A stretch of 64,000 bases of DNA from Sceloporus undulatus (GCF_019175285.1 NC_056527.1:46502922-46566921); one strand, 5' to 3'; positions 13,469-22,655 are shown, counted from the first letter of the stretch. Made by a program: numbers and translations. Notes: generated by a model from the sequence alone, not told the origin.

Positions 13469-13710
13469 TATTAAATAATAAAATATAAAATATAGTCTCA
13501 CAACGCTGCAAATCCCTTAATTCCATCGCCTTGAGCCATGGCAGCTAAAGCGGTATCAAACCGCATTATTTCTCCAATGTGGATGAAGAGAGGAAGGGAA
13601 GGGGGGGGGAAACTCACTGCATGGATGTCAGGCAAGCGGTCAACAAATTTCCCCTTGTAGACTTGCCGGACAGCTCCATGCAGCCCTGGGGTGGGGATCC
13701 CTCCCACCAT
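623..13710 (-). CDS. EFHB: EFHB (CFAP21), 5' part of the gene, seven coding exons
   Basis: EF-hand domain family member B is a ciliary and flagellar protein (CFAP21) placed inside axonemal doublet microtubules, and it has been reported to act on store-operated calcium entry. Seven minus-strand exons join in one frame: 13710-13618, 10238-10176, 8337-8197, 6304-6124, 5152-5042, 3241-3112 and 706-623. They give 803 coding bases, 267 codons plus two bases. Every junction has AG acceptor and GT donor and the phases match throughout (0, 0, 0, 1, 1, 2, 2). The family is recognised by blocks such as FVDRLPDI, GETAATCLTDISPR, GRANDPDIASHLTHGIKS, GHDLYVLTHNDYYVG, TPHYNDGRN and IVSKRSDDF. The EF-hands lie in the C-terminal part, beyond the left edge. 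The start at 13710 has a good Kozak context and an in-frame TGA nine codons upstream. Mammalian EFHB, as I remember it, has a longer N-terminus that is not seen here. Introns hold SINEs and foldback elements listed separately. Confidence 0.92.
1136..1400 (+). mobile_element. tRNA-derived SINE with (ATT)n tail
   Basis: The head GCCCTGGTGGCGCAGTGG carries a pol III A box and GGTTGCGAGTTCAAGACC a B box. The body ends GCGGTATATAAATAAA and then (ATT)n at about 1368-1400. Related copies are at 16690-16885 and 50240-50395. It lies in EFHB intron 6. Confidence 0.85.
1401..3111. other. EFHB intron 6 remainder, nothing recognised
   Basis: Apart from the SINE at its low end I see no gene or clear repeat here. 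A GC-richer patch with a G13 run at about 1867-2260 may be an old DNA element, but no terminal repeats were found. Confidence 0.5.
3112..3241 (-). CDS. EFHB: EFHB coding exon 6
   Basis: This 130-base exon encodes GEPVNRKYDPSTFNRFN, then YGKETPHYNDGRNVNRT and LHWHHDLQ. The TPHYNDGR block is diagnostic for the family. The acceptor is TTTCTGCAG and the donor is gtaagt. The exon enters in phase 1 and leaves in phase 2, so its last two bases (AT) and the first G of exon 7 make a methionine codon. Confidence 0.95.
3702..3836. mobile_element. hAT-type foldback MITE with exact 8-bp target duplication
   Basis: Almost the whole 135 bases form one hairpin, starting CAGTGATATCCAAACTCTGG and ending with its near-perfect complement. 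The flanks repeat GTGTAGTG exactly (3694-3701 and 3837-3844), the 8-bp duplication typical of hAT. Related copies are at 15372-15495 and 37069-37204. Confidence 0.88.
4165..4560. mobile_element. GC-rich probable non-autonomous DNA transposon
   Basis: The block is GC-rich between AT-rich flanks and has an internal hairpin at 4399-4457, with arms starting CCTTTCTGTGGT and ending ACCACAGAAAGG. I could not define its ends or family. Confidence 0.4.
4761..4800. repeat. (ATCT)n microsatellite
   Basis: Ten tetranucleotide units, followed by a LINE-like 3' tail (ATATTACCTC...CAAGGTGATTCACAAC) to about 4860. Confidence 0.95.
5042..5152 (-). CDS. EFHB: EFHB coding exon 5
   Basis: This 111-base exon encodes EGPGGDVINPPKTFDEV followed by AEKGHDLYVLTHNDYYV, a strongly conserved EFHB block. 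The acceptor is GATTTTCAG and the donor is a strong gtaagt. It enters and leaves in phase 1, matching exons 4 and 6. Confidence 0.95.
6124..6304 (-). CDS. EFHB: EFHB coding exon 4
   Basis: This 181-base exon encodes residues 100 to 159 and the first base of codon 160. The peptide begins VASLANPPPKTCFQQ, passes EAPLGKSHDQ and ends FGVATIR. It has a TTTTTTTAG acceptor and a gtaaac donor. The end phase of 1 fits the two leading bases of exon 5. Confidence 0.92.
6958..7085. mobile_element. Foldback MITE, family P, partial
   Basis: Contains the family-P core (ATCCTGGGATTTGTAGTTTG, GCCATGGCAGTTAAAGTGG). Family P is the long palindrome whose full copies are at 15855-16082 and 18886-19102. Confidence 0.7.
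7896..7970. repeat. (TTTA)n and LINE-like tail
   Basis: About seven TTTA units, then a short piece resembling the 3' end of L2/CR1-type elements. Confidence 0.7.
8197..8337 (-). CDS. EFHB: EFHB coding exon 3
   Basis: This 141-base exon encodes 47 residues and is phase 0 at both ends. Its sequence runs from PITPPVVKKF through GRERIFYGRANDP to GIKSVPSES. The acceptor is GTTTGACAG and the donor is gtaaga. The region ahead of the EF-hands is well conserved in the family. The adjoining intron to 10176 carries a Tigger-like MITE and a short foldback copy. Confidence 0.92.
8699..8789. mobile_element. Short palindromic derivative of family P
   Basis: Starts GGTCCAAAACACACTGCAG and ends with the reverse complement CTGCAGTGTGTTTTGGACC. 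The inside keeps only part of the family core. Confidence 0.75.
9357..9587. mobile_element. Tigger/mariner-like MITE with TA duplication
   Basis: Begins CAGTCGCCCCCCCTGTATTC and ends GGACCAAGGGCCCACTG between TA dinucleotides at 9355-9356 and 9588-9589. The ends resemble MER2/Tigger-type termini. Confidence 0.8.
10176..10238 (-). CDS. EFHB: EFHB coding exon 2
   Basis: A 63-base exon (21 codons, phase 0 at both ends) encodes AGKLPPIGETAATCLTDISPR in two overlapping family blocks. The acceptor is TTTTCATAG and the donor is a strong gtaagt. It falls between exons 1 and 3 with no frame change. The intron before it holds the nested hAT/Penelope-like insertions of 10.36-12.27 kb. Confidence 0.9.
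10855..11242. mobile_element. GC-rich MITE inside the Penelope-like insert
   Basis: The ends GGCGGGTTACAAACCGCC and GGCGGTCTGTAACCCGCC are inverted copies with one mismatch. The 388-base interior is GC- and CpG-rich, unlike its host element. No clear target duplication was found and the superfamily is not assigned. Confidence 0.75.
11585..11655. repeat. (CA)n and (TA)n microsatellite
   Basis: A CA run next to TA runs inside the nested insertion block. Confidence 0.9.
12034..12118 (+). mobile_element. 3' end of a SINE with (ACA)n tail
   Basis: The segment ends GGCACTTAACAACAACAAC, the tail type of the ACA SINEs in this window. Confidence 0.6.
12578..12900. mobile_element. Foldback MITE, family P
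   Basis: The left arm CCAAAACACACTGCAGAAG and the matching right arm near 12770-12796 enclose the usual family core with GAATTCCCTAGCATTGAGCC. A second right arm follows near 12865-12900. Confidence 0.7.
13074..13584. mobile_element. Foldback MITE, family P, interrupted by LINE tails
   Basis: The arms at 13074-13194 and 13491-13584 are complementary (GAAATAATGCGGTTTGATAC and its inverse). Between them lie an (ATT)n run at 13197-13236 and two 3' ends of L2/CR1-like elements, the second ending GAGGCGGGGTAAAAATAAAG and another (ATT)n run. Confidence 0.7.
13618..13710 (-). CDS. EFHB: EFHB coding exon 1 (start codon)
   Basis: This exon encodes the first 31 residues, from MVGGIPTPG to KGKFVDRLPDIHA, and ends at a GT donor (gtgagt) in phase 0. 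The ATG sits in GCCAAAATGG, with A at -3 and G at +4. An in-frame TGA lies 27 bases upstream, so an upstream extension of this frame would need another exon. The 5'UTR probably runs to about 13.78 kb, just short of the X-box. The assignment relies on phase continuity with exon 2 and on the family-like FVDRLPDI block. Confidence 0.8.
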
Positions 13711-13786
13711 TTTGGCAGGAGGGATCCACTGGGATCAGAGCAGAAAGCTGAGCAGCAGCAACTGCAGGGAAGAGGCTGTTGACGGC

Positions 13787-13799
13787 GTTGCCTAGCAAC
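13787..13799. promoter_or_regulatory. RFX X-box in the EFHB promoter
   Basis: The sequence GTTGCCTAGCAAC is a full palindromic X-box, the binding site of RFX factors that drive ciliary genes. It lies 77 bases upstream of the EFHB start codon and so at or just upstream of the likely transcription start, the usual place in ciliary promoters. No comparable site was noticed elsewhere in the window. Confidence 0.85.
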
Positions 13800-13884
13800 A
13801 GGGATGCAGCTGCTGGAGATGATGAAGGTACCACCACTGCCCCCTGCAGGCAAGAGGCGGGGATACACACTCAGCCAACCTGTG

Positions 13885-14085
13885 CTTCTTGCTGTTGTGT
13901 GCCTTCCAAGTTGTTTCTGACTTATGGTGACCCTATGGCAAACCTATTCTGGTGTTTTCTTGGCAAGTTTCTTCAGAGGGGGGTTTGCCATTGCCGCCCT
14001 CTGAGGCTGAGAGAGTGTGACTTGGCCAAGGATCCCCCAGTGGGTCTCCAGAGCAAAGGGGCCAGGTGTCTTCCCCGCATAGGAG
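13885..14085 (-). mobile_element. ACA-tailed SINE
   Basis: Read on the minus strand it has the usual body of the family (AGTCACACTCTCTCAGCCTC, then GCAAACC...CCAAGAAAACACC...GGTCACCATAAGTCAGAAAC) and ends CACACAACAGCAAG. The family name follows the ACA SINE described from Anolis, from memory. Confidence 0.8.
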
Positions 14086-14101
14086 GACAAAGTGCCGCCA
14101 A

Positions 14102-14152
<51 letters not shown>

Positions 14153-14162
14153 NNNNNNNNNN
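14102..14162. repeat. (ATT)n run ending in a 10-base assembly gap
   Basis: An ATT microsatellite is followed by ten N at 14153-14162, so its true length is unknown. Apparent polyisoleucine or polyasparagine frames here are not genes. Confidence 0.98.
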
Positions 14163-15054
14163 TATATAGCACTGTAAATTTGCACAGTGCTGGACATGCA
14201 ATTTAAATAAATAAAATAAACCTGCCCATGGCATACATTTGACAATGGAGCACCATCCAGAAAAATAAAATGGCCAAAGAAAAGCGTAACACCACTCAGA
14301 GAAACACAAATCCATGCTTCATACTAACTGTATTTGATTTTGTTTTATTCTTTTAACGTGTGATTTGTTTTAACACGGCAATATGGCAATACTTTTCATT
14401 CTCTTTCAATGTACCCTTTTTGTATGCAATTAATTTTAATTTATTCTTTCAACATGTGATTTCTTTTAATATGGCCATATGACAATAATTTTAATTGTTT
14501 CAATGTACCATTTTTGTATGCTATTGATTTTATTTTGTTCTTTTAACGTGTCATCTGTTTTAATATGGCAATATGGTAATAATTTTAATTCTGTTTTAAT
14601 GTATCATTTTCGTATGCTATTAATTTTATTTTATTCTTTCAAAGTGTGATTTGTTTTAATATGGCAATAGGGCAATAATTTTAATTGCTTCATTGTACCA
14701 TTTTTGTATGCTATTAATTTTGTTTTATTCTTTTAACGTATCGTTTGTTTTAACATTGCAATTATAATTTAATATTCTTTATATTTTAAATTCTATTTAA
14801 AATATTTAAACATTTTAACATTTAAATTCTATTTCAATGTACCGTTTTTGTATGTTATTAATTTTATTTTATTCTTTCAACGTGTGATTTGTTTTAATAT
14901 AGCAATACAGTAATGATTTAAATTCTGTTTCAATGTACCATTTTTGTATGCTATTAATTGTAATTATTTTTAATGTTGTGAGCCGCCCTGAGACCAAGTT
15001 TTGGGGAAAGGACAGGATATAAATATAATTATAATTATAATTATAATTATAATT
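14163..15054 (+). mobile_element. L2/CR1-type LINE 3' region with tandem repeats
   Basis: The end at about 14975-15054 is a typical LINE 3' terminus (GAGCCGCCCTGAGACC, then GGATATAAATATAATT and an ATAATT repeat). The stretch ahead of it is made of AT-rich tandem units. A minus-strand tail of another element lies at 14163-14230. Confidence 0.65.
14325..14965 (+). repeat. Tandem repeat of about 95 bases, six to seven copies
   Basis: The phrase TTTTTGTATGCTATTAATTT recurs near 14417, 14511, 14605, 14701, 14844 and 14941, a spacing of about 95 bases with one longer gap. Each unit also holds GTGTGATTTGTTTTAATATG and a GCAATATGGCAATAATTTTA-like block. Confidence 0.85.
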
Positions 15055-15371
15055 CCTGCTAAAAATAGAGGATATTTTGGAATTCCTCCTGGAAAGAAGG
15101 ATAAAATGGAGGACATGTCTTGGGAAAGGAGGATGCCTGGTCACCCTGCTCCAGAGTCATAGACCAACACTCAAACCACTCCAGCTGTTCTTCCTCACCT
15201 CAAATGACAAATCTTCAACAGGCAACATTTTCTCCTATCATCCCCATCCCTGTTTTCCCTTGAAAATGCAGGGATCAGGGGTCATTTGTTGGTGGACAAC
15301 CTGAACCTCTTTTTTTATGCTTAACAGTTATGGGTGCCACCATGAAAACTAGTGAAGGCTCTGGTCCCTTG

Positions 15372-15495
15372 CAGTGGTTCCCAGAGTTTGGTCCACCAGG
15401 TGTTTTGGACTTCAGCTCCCAACATTCCTGACCATTGTCCAGGTTTTCTGGGGCATCTGGGACCTGAAGTCCAAAACACCTGGAGGGCCAAAGTC
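15372..15495. mobile_element. hAT-type foldback MITE
   Basis: Starts CAGTGGTTCCCAGAGTTTGG and carries the inverted GACCTGAAGTCCAAAACACC arm. Same family as 3702-3836, less perfect at the right end. Confidence 0.75.
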
Positions 15496-15609
15496 AATGG
15501 CTATATAAAAGCAAGACTTTTAGCAAGTATTGCTTTTTAACTGGTTGCCAGGCAAGGTTTCCTGAATTCCCTCTTCTACACAACAAGATCTTGTGGCACA
15601 TTTGAGACT

Positions 15610-15785
15610 AAGGCTGCTGCCACACTGAAGAATTAATTTGTTTTAACACCACTTTAATTGCCATGGCTCCTTCTTATAGAATCCTGGGATCTGTAGTTTG
15701 TTGTGGCAAGAGCACTCTAACAGAGAAAACTAAATATCTCACAAAACTACAAACCCCAGAATTCCATAGGGCTTTCATAAATCAA
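15610..15785. mobile_element. Foldback MITE, family P, partial
   Basis: Left arm and centre of family P (CCACTTTAATTGCCATGGC, AGAATTCCATAG) without a matching right arm, followed by an (AAC)n stretch at about 15808-15827. Confidence 0.7.
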
Positions 15786-15854
15786 AGTCTGCTTGAGGTC
15801 AGTTCACAACAACAACAACAACAACAAATCACTTCAGAATAGCCACCTTCCCTG

Positions 15855-16082
15855 CTTCTACACTGAATCCGTGCTGCAGAAATAATCCAGTTTGACACCA
15901 CTTTAACTGCCATTGGTCAATGCTATGGAATTCTGGGCATTGTAGTTTGTGGTGGCACCAGAGCTCTCTGACAGAGAAGGCTAAATGTCTCACAAAGCTA
16001 TAATTCCCAGAATTCCATAGCACTGAGCCGTGGCAATTAAAGTGGTGTCAAACTGGATTAGTCGTGCAGTGTGGATGCAGCC
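15855..16082. mobile_element. Foldback MITE, family P, near-complete palindrome
   Basis: The left arm GCTGCAGAAATAATCCAG is matched by the right arm ending GTGCAGTGTGGATGCAGC. The two halves pair over nearly the whole element, including GGAATTCTGGGCATTGTAG with its inverse. Confidence 0.85.
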
Positions 16083-16689
16083 CGAGACAATCTTAATGCA
16101 GGTTAGAATCCTGCTGCTCACGTTCACAGTCAGCCTCAATTGTTTTATTCAATTGTTTTTTGTTCTGTTACCCTGGGAGTAGTAAATTAAGCATTGTGTA
16201 GATTTAAATATTTTCCCAAAACATAAAATTAGAAAAAATTTGCACGTTTGGCAACAGGAAAAAAAAGTTCCTTCTTGCTATACTCCTATCAGCACAAGTG
16301 AAACTTATTTAGCAAGTACATTTAGCAATAGCAGGTACATTTCTATACCGCTTATCAGTGCACTTAAGCACTTCCTAAGCCTGTGGTGGCAAACCTATGG
16401 CATGCATGCCAAAGATGGCATGCAAAGCCATTTTTCAGGGCATGTAGAGGATGGGGAACACCTGTTCCTCCTCTTCCCAACTGTCCCAGCCTTCAGCTGT
16501 CTCTGGAGAGGACAGGGGAAAGAAGTCTCGCCTCATAAGTCCCATCTCTGGAGGGTGGAAATCCTGCCCTGGGGGGCAGAAGTCCTGCCCTGGAAGTCCC
16601 CCTCCCCAAAGTCCCAGCACCAGCACCAGTAACATCCAGTGCTGGAATGCCTTTTAGGTTGGACACTCAGTGCCTAAAACGTTTTCATC

Positions 16690-16885
16690 ACTGCACTAAG
16701 CAGTTTACAATGTGTAAGCCCATTGCCTCCAACAAGCTGGGTACTCATTTTAGTGATCTACAGAAAGATGCAAGGCTGAGTGGACCCTGGAGCCCTGCCT
16801 GAGATTGAACTCACAACCTTGTGGCTGTGAATGGCTGCAGTACCGTACCAGCATGTAACCACTGCACCACCAAGGAGCCTGGGTT
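16690..16885 (-). mobile_element. tRNA-derived SINE
   Basis: On the minus strand it reads GGTGGTGCAGTGGTTACATG with a B box GGTTGTGAGTTCAATCTC, then AAAATGAGTACCCAGCTTG. Same family as the copy at 1136. Confidence 0.85.
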
Positions 16886-17029
16886 TTTTAAATAAAATTT
16901 TTAAAATTGTAAGCATTGATAATTGTTTTTAAAAATAAAAACATATGTAATAAGGAAAAATACACCAGAACTGTAACAAATTATCAGCTTCATTATTTCT
17001 ATAATACAACACTTCCAATATATGGAGTA

Positions 17030-17254
17030 CAATGAGTCTATGCCATATGCGGGCTCATTACAGGCGACTTTCAGCTTACGTGGAAGCTGCCTGGCAAAAG
17101 GGAGAATGGCGTGCATGCCCATGGCACCTGCGCCCAGCCACACAACAAGCATGAGCCCCATTATATCCAATGGGGCTCAAACATATGCACTTTTTGCCTT
17201 ACATGGGGGGGGGGGGTCCAGAACAGATCCCCTGTGTAAAGCAAGGACCCACTG
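17030..17254. mobile_element. Tigger-like MITE, family T
   Basis: Lies between TA dinucleotides. It starts CAATGAGTCTATGCCATATG and ends AAGCAAGGACCCACTG, with the shared GGTCCAGAACAGATCCC block. Family T copies also lie at 26095, 32232, 39949 and 49043. Confidence 0.8.
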
Positions 17255-17924
17255 TACTTCAATTCTAATTTCTGCAATGGTAATTGTCAACTGACATGTG
17301 AGTATAGTACAGGCTATCCTCAGCATAAATTTCTTTTAATCAAGCAATCACTTTATTCACGTGTTCTTATATCTGATCATGCTGTTCTGGTTTTATTTTA
17401 TAATGCATAAACATGCACTGAGAAGCTTACCATTTCTTTTCCCCCCAGTGTTTAATAACCCTAATTGCATTTTAAAAGGAAAGTTAAAATATGTTCAGGG
17501 ATAGCTGATCCACTTTAATGAGTTTTGATTGTACACCTTCGCTGCTCAAAATACCATGGGAAAGATGGTGTACACAAGGGAAGCTTCCCAAGACACAGTG
17601 AGACTATTTGCATTTGTTTTGCATGCACAAAGTATAATTGACAGAATCACTCTCAGCTTTCTAACATCACTCCACCTTAGATTAATGTAAAAACGCTGAA
17701 AACTTAAAAACAGTGAAATGTAAAGCTTATTGTTTGGAAGTGGAGTTAGAATCATGGTAAAATAATTAAATGTAACTTTATGCTGAGATATGATCACATT
17801 GGAAGGAAGAGAGAAAGAGATATGTAAACTATTTATAGAGGAATCACAAAACAATTCAGTGAAGTAACACTAGCTTTTATGAAGCATGTAAAGTCCCTTG
17901 TCATAGCCTTTATAGTAGGACTGG

Positions 17925-18065
17925 GCAGATTCCATCCTACAGAATATTGGGATTTGTAATTTGGCAAGGCACCAGAACCTCTCTGGTAGACCAGGATCCC
18001 ACAGGATGGAACCATGACAGTTAAAGTGGTGTCAAACTGCTTTAATTCTTCAGTGTGGATACATT
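17925..18065. mobile_element. Foldback MITE, family P, partial
   Basis: Contains ATTGGGATTTGTAATTTGG and GACAGTTAAAGTGGTGTC, the two halves of the family core. Confidence 0.65.
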
Positions 18066-18885
18066 GTTAGTTTATGTGAGTGGAGTCAGACGTTTCCTGT
18101 AGCTTTTCTGCTGGAACTAACCAAATGTGTGCAGCAGCATTTTATAATTTGTGAATGGGTGTCACTCTGAAATGAGGGGTGACACATAAACCATAAACTG
18201 CCACTGCTGCTTTCCATAGCAGTCTGGATGAACCTTTCTGATGGGTTTGAATAGGGCTAACATGTGATCAACCTCCTTTAGATCTGACCAAACATCAATA
18301 TATATGTCCCTGTCTATAGAGGCAGAGCTACATTTTCTCCTCCTAATATAGCTAAAGATGTGTGTTTGGGGATATTGATGGACTAGTGCCTAAATAAACG
18401 AAACCAAAATGAGGGTAGAATCCAAAGATTGAAAAAGTGAGTAATTTTTTGGACTTCAGTTCCCAGAATCCCCCAAGCTGGTGGTGGATTCTGTGAATCA
18501 TACCCCAAAAAGGGGAATTTTCTCAAGCTCTGTAAATTTATAGGTGAGACCTATCCCATGTTTCAACTTGTCTTGTCCCCACTAGATGGCCTCATTTTCA
18601 CCTGGCTTGTCATGAAACACTGGAAATAAATTAAACAAGTAAAGTAGGAGAAAATATTGCTGAAGATGTGGTTCTAACTGGGACAAGGGATAGTAAAGAA
18701 GCAGATCATTCGAACATATTACTGAAAATATTTTTAATTCAACTAAACAGGTATCAACTTGTTCATATCTAGCAGCACTACATAGGAAATCAAGTGTCTC
18801 ATTTGTAAACATGATTACAACTGTTTCTTTCTTTCTTGGAAATTTTCTCAGGGACCAACAGCTGTCTAGAGACCACTAGTCTGAA

Positions 18886-19102
18886 GCTGCATCCGCACTG
18901 CAGAAATAATCCAGCTTGTCACCACTTTGACTGCCATCGTTCAATGCTATGGAATTCTGGGAATCGTTTGTTGTGGCACCCGAGCTCTCCGACAGAGAAG
19001 GGTAAATTTCTCATGAAATAATTCCCAGAATGCATAGCATTGAGTCATGGCAGTTAAAGCAGTGTGAAACTGGATTATTTTACACGGTGTGGATGCAGCC
19101 TA
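18886..19102. mobile_element. Foldback MITE, family P, near-complete
   Basis: Begins GCTGCATCCGCACTGCAG and ends GGTGTGGATGCAGC with complementary halves throughout. Confidence 0.85.
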
Positions 19103-20840
19103 AGGAGCATTGCACTCAAGTGCATTTTCTATTATTATTTTTTAAAAGTTAGTCCCACTGATCAAAAAATCCAGTTATTCTGTTTATACTATAAAGATGC
19201 TGCCTTTGTATGTGGGGAAATGTGTCCTTTGTGTATAGGTTTATAATATCTGTGGGGGAAAATAGGTACCAATAAGTACAAAATAGCCACAGGAGAAAGA
19301 GAGCATTTTAAATTGAGGCTTGGTTCTGACAGGGATATATTTAAAAGTGGATGTTACCATCTTTTAAGTGCTAGAATCAGTGGTTATTAGATTCTTTTTA
19401 AGTGTTCATAGTGGCAGAGGGTTTGAACTGTACAGATCTGACTGGGGAGAGGAGTGGGCACAATCTTGCCTTTCCCAGTAGGCTCAGGCAAAAACAAACT
19501 GCTGCAGTGTCTCCTGGCTTTGGTGTTCTTCCTCATTAATAACTTTTGCCATCTTGACTACACTCTGATGTTGCTTGGCCAAACGTGTCCAAGTTTTCCT
19601 CTGTGAAACTTTGCATCGTATGTTACAAGCACACCAGGTGAGCCGACTGATATACTGTATTGTGTTCAGCATAGGAGTGGGCAGATGAATGTTGGACACT
19701 TCAAAACAGGTTTTTTTTGGGGGGGGGGGGCAGTTTTTTTATTTTAAAAAACCAAAATCCCATTATTTGGTTTAAACTTCTTTTTTTTTTTTTGGCATAA
19801 ATGTCTAAATGAAAAAAATTAAATCCTGCTGCTTATTATATTCATACTGTGAGACATTAGAAAGCTTGATCAATCATGTTTTGTTGCTTGCTAACAATAG
19901 TAATCCATAGTTATTAAGCTTTTTTATGATTTACATTTTTCAATCAAACACCAAATTTTTACTGCTTATTATTCCACCAATCGGAAGGAAATGGGGGAGA
20001 CAAGTGATGCTGGCTGCCAGCACCTTCTTGAAACCAGATATTGTGTGAAAATGCACACAGCAGCCCCCCTTCTGGAAGGTATTGGCAGCCCCAAACACTG
20101 TGAAGAAGATGGGGAGAAAGGAGAAGAGGAGCAGAATCATGCCCACTCATACCACATGTCTGCATGGAAAGCAGAACTACTGTGGAAGGGATCTATAGCA
20201 TGAAGGCAGTCATGGAATATCAGGGAGCCTATTGACAGATTTTGCCAGTCAATGAAAAGGTGCACAACAGTAATGAATGTAATACAAGTCAGCAGCAGGA
20301 TAGAAATGACCTTGTGTGGTAACTACTGGCCCAAAACAACTTTTATTCTGTTCCGCTTTTTTAGCCTCATGTGATAATCTCCGAAGACACCATTGGATAT
20401 AATCCTAAGGGAAGCTGCAGTGGTATCACTAGGGTTGGTGTTACCTCCCCATTGACCTTCTCCCATTTCACACCATACAGAATCTTTAGTAAGACATTAT
20501 TAGTTGGTATTTTCAAGTGTCAGCTGAGTCCTGAAGCCTTGAGGTCTATGATGAGAAAAGGGAGAAAGGCCAAGTTTAGGTCCCAGGTCAAAGCCCTACT
20601 TCAACTATTTGCCTAGGGTGATGTGTTAGGATGACCACACATCCTGACTTCCACTCGTCTGCTAGGGGTTTTTGGAGTATATGGGAATCCCCACCTCTAT
20701 TTAATTCACAGAAGCTGTGACTGGCTATAAATGTCTAACAATAATTGATATCCCTCAAGAACATTAAACATTTCTAAATAGTACTGTCCAATCAAGGAAC
20801 TGAGAAACCAATTAAGTCATTGTTTTCTTCTTGGTGTAAG
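19103..20840. other. Intergenic stretch, no gene seen
   Basis: I recognise no gene here. It holds a G10 run at about 19720-19731, a T run at about 19783 and short open frames without known motifs. Confidence 0.5.
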
Positions 20841-20849
20841 CCTTCTGCG

Positions 20850-21450
20850 TCATCCTGTTTGCTCTGTACAGTACATTGTTTCCAATAATATTAAAGGGCT
20901 GATGAATGCGATCACAGTGTTGAGCAGGTAATTCCTGTTCTGACTGGGGAGCTACTCAACAAGCATCACATTTCTAGTCCATTGCTTAGCTCATTATCTT
21001 TTGCACTGAGCTGTTAGCTTTCCTGCCTTCCATCTTCTTGCTCCATCTTGATAAATATACCAATATTTGCTTCCATGCCGATGTGGCTCAAAGTCACCTT
21101 TAGTTTAGGCTCAGCGTATTTACTTTCAAAAGCTGCAGTGGGAATATTTTTTATCATAGGGTAGTATCATTGTAATTATAGTTACTACAATGGTATATGT
21201 GGCACAATTCCAATCAAATGTTACCACAAAGGCTACCTGTCACTACGCTGGTTATTAATTGCGGCATTAATTGCTAACAGGAAGCGTGTAATTGTGAAAC
21301 TTGTAGAGTAGCTTGTTTTTCACTCCTTCCCCTCTTCTGCAATCAGTTTTGTAAAATTATTATGTTGCTGCGAACCAAACAGTGAAGAAACCTATCTAGC
21401 ATGAGGGCTAAATAGTAAAAACCAAGGGCAAATTGATTTGTAATTATTGG
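20850..21450. promoter_or_regulatory. Candidate conserved non-coding element
   Basis: This 600-base stretch between EFHB and RAB5A has no recognisable transposon, in contrast to both sides. It contains clustered homeodomain-type cores, for example GGTTATTAATTGCGGCATTA, then TTAATTGCTAACAGG and GTGTAATTGTG. The proposal is inference from sequence texture only. Confidence 0.35.
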
Positions 21451-21639
21451 AAACGCAGGTGACTGCAGTTTGTGAGACATAATACATATATGGAAAGTAT
21501 GGTTGTGGTTGTTGTTTTAGATATGTGGAATTTAACACCAAGATGATAACATCTGGGGAATGACTTCAAATGTGGGTATCCAACTGAACAAATCTTCTCT
21601 TTTCTAGTGAAAATTTAGTGTGTCTCTAATTAATGATAA

Positions 21640-21800
21640 TAAGAATAATAATATTTATTTATATCCCGCCTCTATGTGCAGCACAACAGGGGCGGCTTAC
21701 AAGTTAAAACAATACAAATCCATATCCCAAGCTCCCAACAAACACACCCTAAAATAACAATTAAACAATACAGAATTAAAACATACTTTAAACTAAGCAT
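21640..21800 (-). mobile_element. LINE-like 3' tail
   Basis: The piece TATTTATATCCCGCCTC followed by GGGGCGGCTTACAAG is the inverted 3' end common to L2/CR1-type elements here. Confidence 0.55.
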
Positions 21801-22447
21801 TCAGATCCAGCAGTGTATCACTACAATATGTGTTTTACACTGTGTAATATTTTTCTTTTTAGACTACTAGAAAGGGCTTTAGTTAAGTCAGGATAAAGTT
21901 ATTTGCCGTACTCAGATTCATGAACTTTTTCCCCCAGAGATGGCAATTGCAAAAGCTCTCTGAAGAAAAAGATCACAAAACTACAAACCCCATGATAAGG
22001 TTGCCTTAGGGCCAACATAAGTGGAAAGTGACCTGAAGGCACACAACAACAGAACAGCAAACAAGTAATCAAACTGGAATTCACAAGATATAGTGGCCAC
22101 TGCCAACTTGGGTGGTTTTGAAGAGACAAGATAAACTGATGAACAGGGCCATCATATACAGTAGTATATCACTTCCAGTATTTGTTGCTGTGGATGGCAA
22201 GGTGGAGGTTGCGGTGGTATGTATGTCCTGCTGGAGGGCTTCCCATAGGCCACTGTGTGGACAGAATTAGGCTTTTAATACGATCCAGTAAAGCTCTTCT
22301 GTGTTCTTGCTCTGAGGAAGATGAAGCAAAAGCAGTGCAACTCAAAAGTTAAGAAAAACATTTTAGGAAAGGAAGAAATAAGTGTATCCATTGGGCACAA
22401 ATATAGAACACCGGTCCCCAATCCAAAAGAATGCGCTAACTGACCAA

Positions 22448-22655
22448 GGGTGCTGCCACACTGTAGAAATACTGCAGTTTGACACCACCTTAAGTGCGGT
22501 TGCTCCTTCCCACAGAATCATGAGATCTGTAGTTTCACAAGGGCTTTAGCCTTCTCAAAGAGTGCCTCACAAAACTACAAACCCCTGGGTTCTGTCGGAT
22601 AGAGGCACGGCAATCAAAGTGGGGCCAAACAGCGTTATTTCTACAGTGTAGTCAG
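22448..22655. mobile_element. Foldback MITE, family P
   Basis: The arms GCCACACTGTAGAAATACTG and CGTTATTTCTACAGTGTAG pair, with the usual core between them. Confidence 0.75.

Noticed and set aside
13779-14245. Frames with polyleucine, polyisoleucine or polyasparagine
   Set aside because: They translate the ATT microsatellite and cross an N gap.
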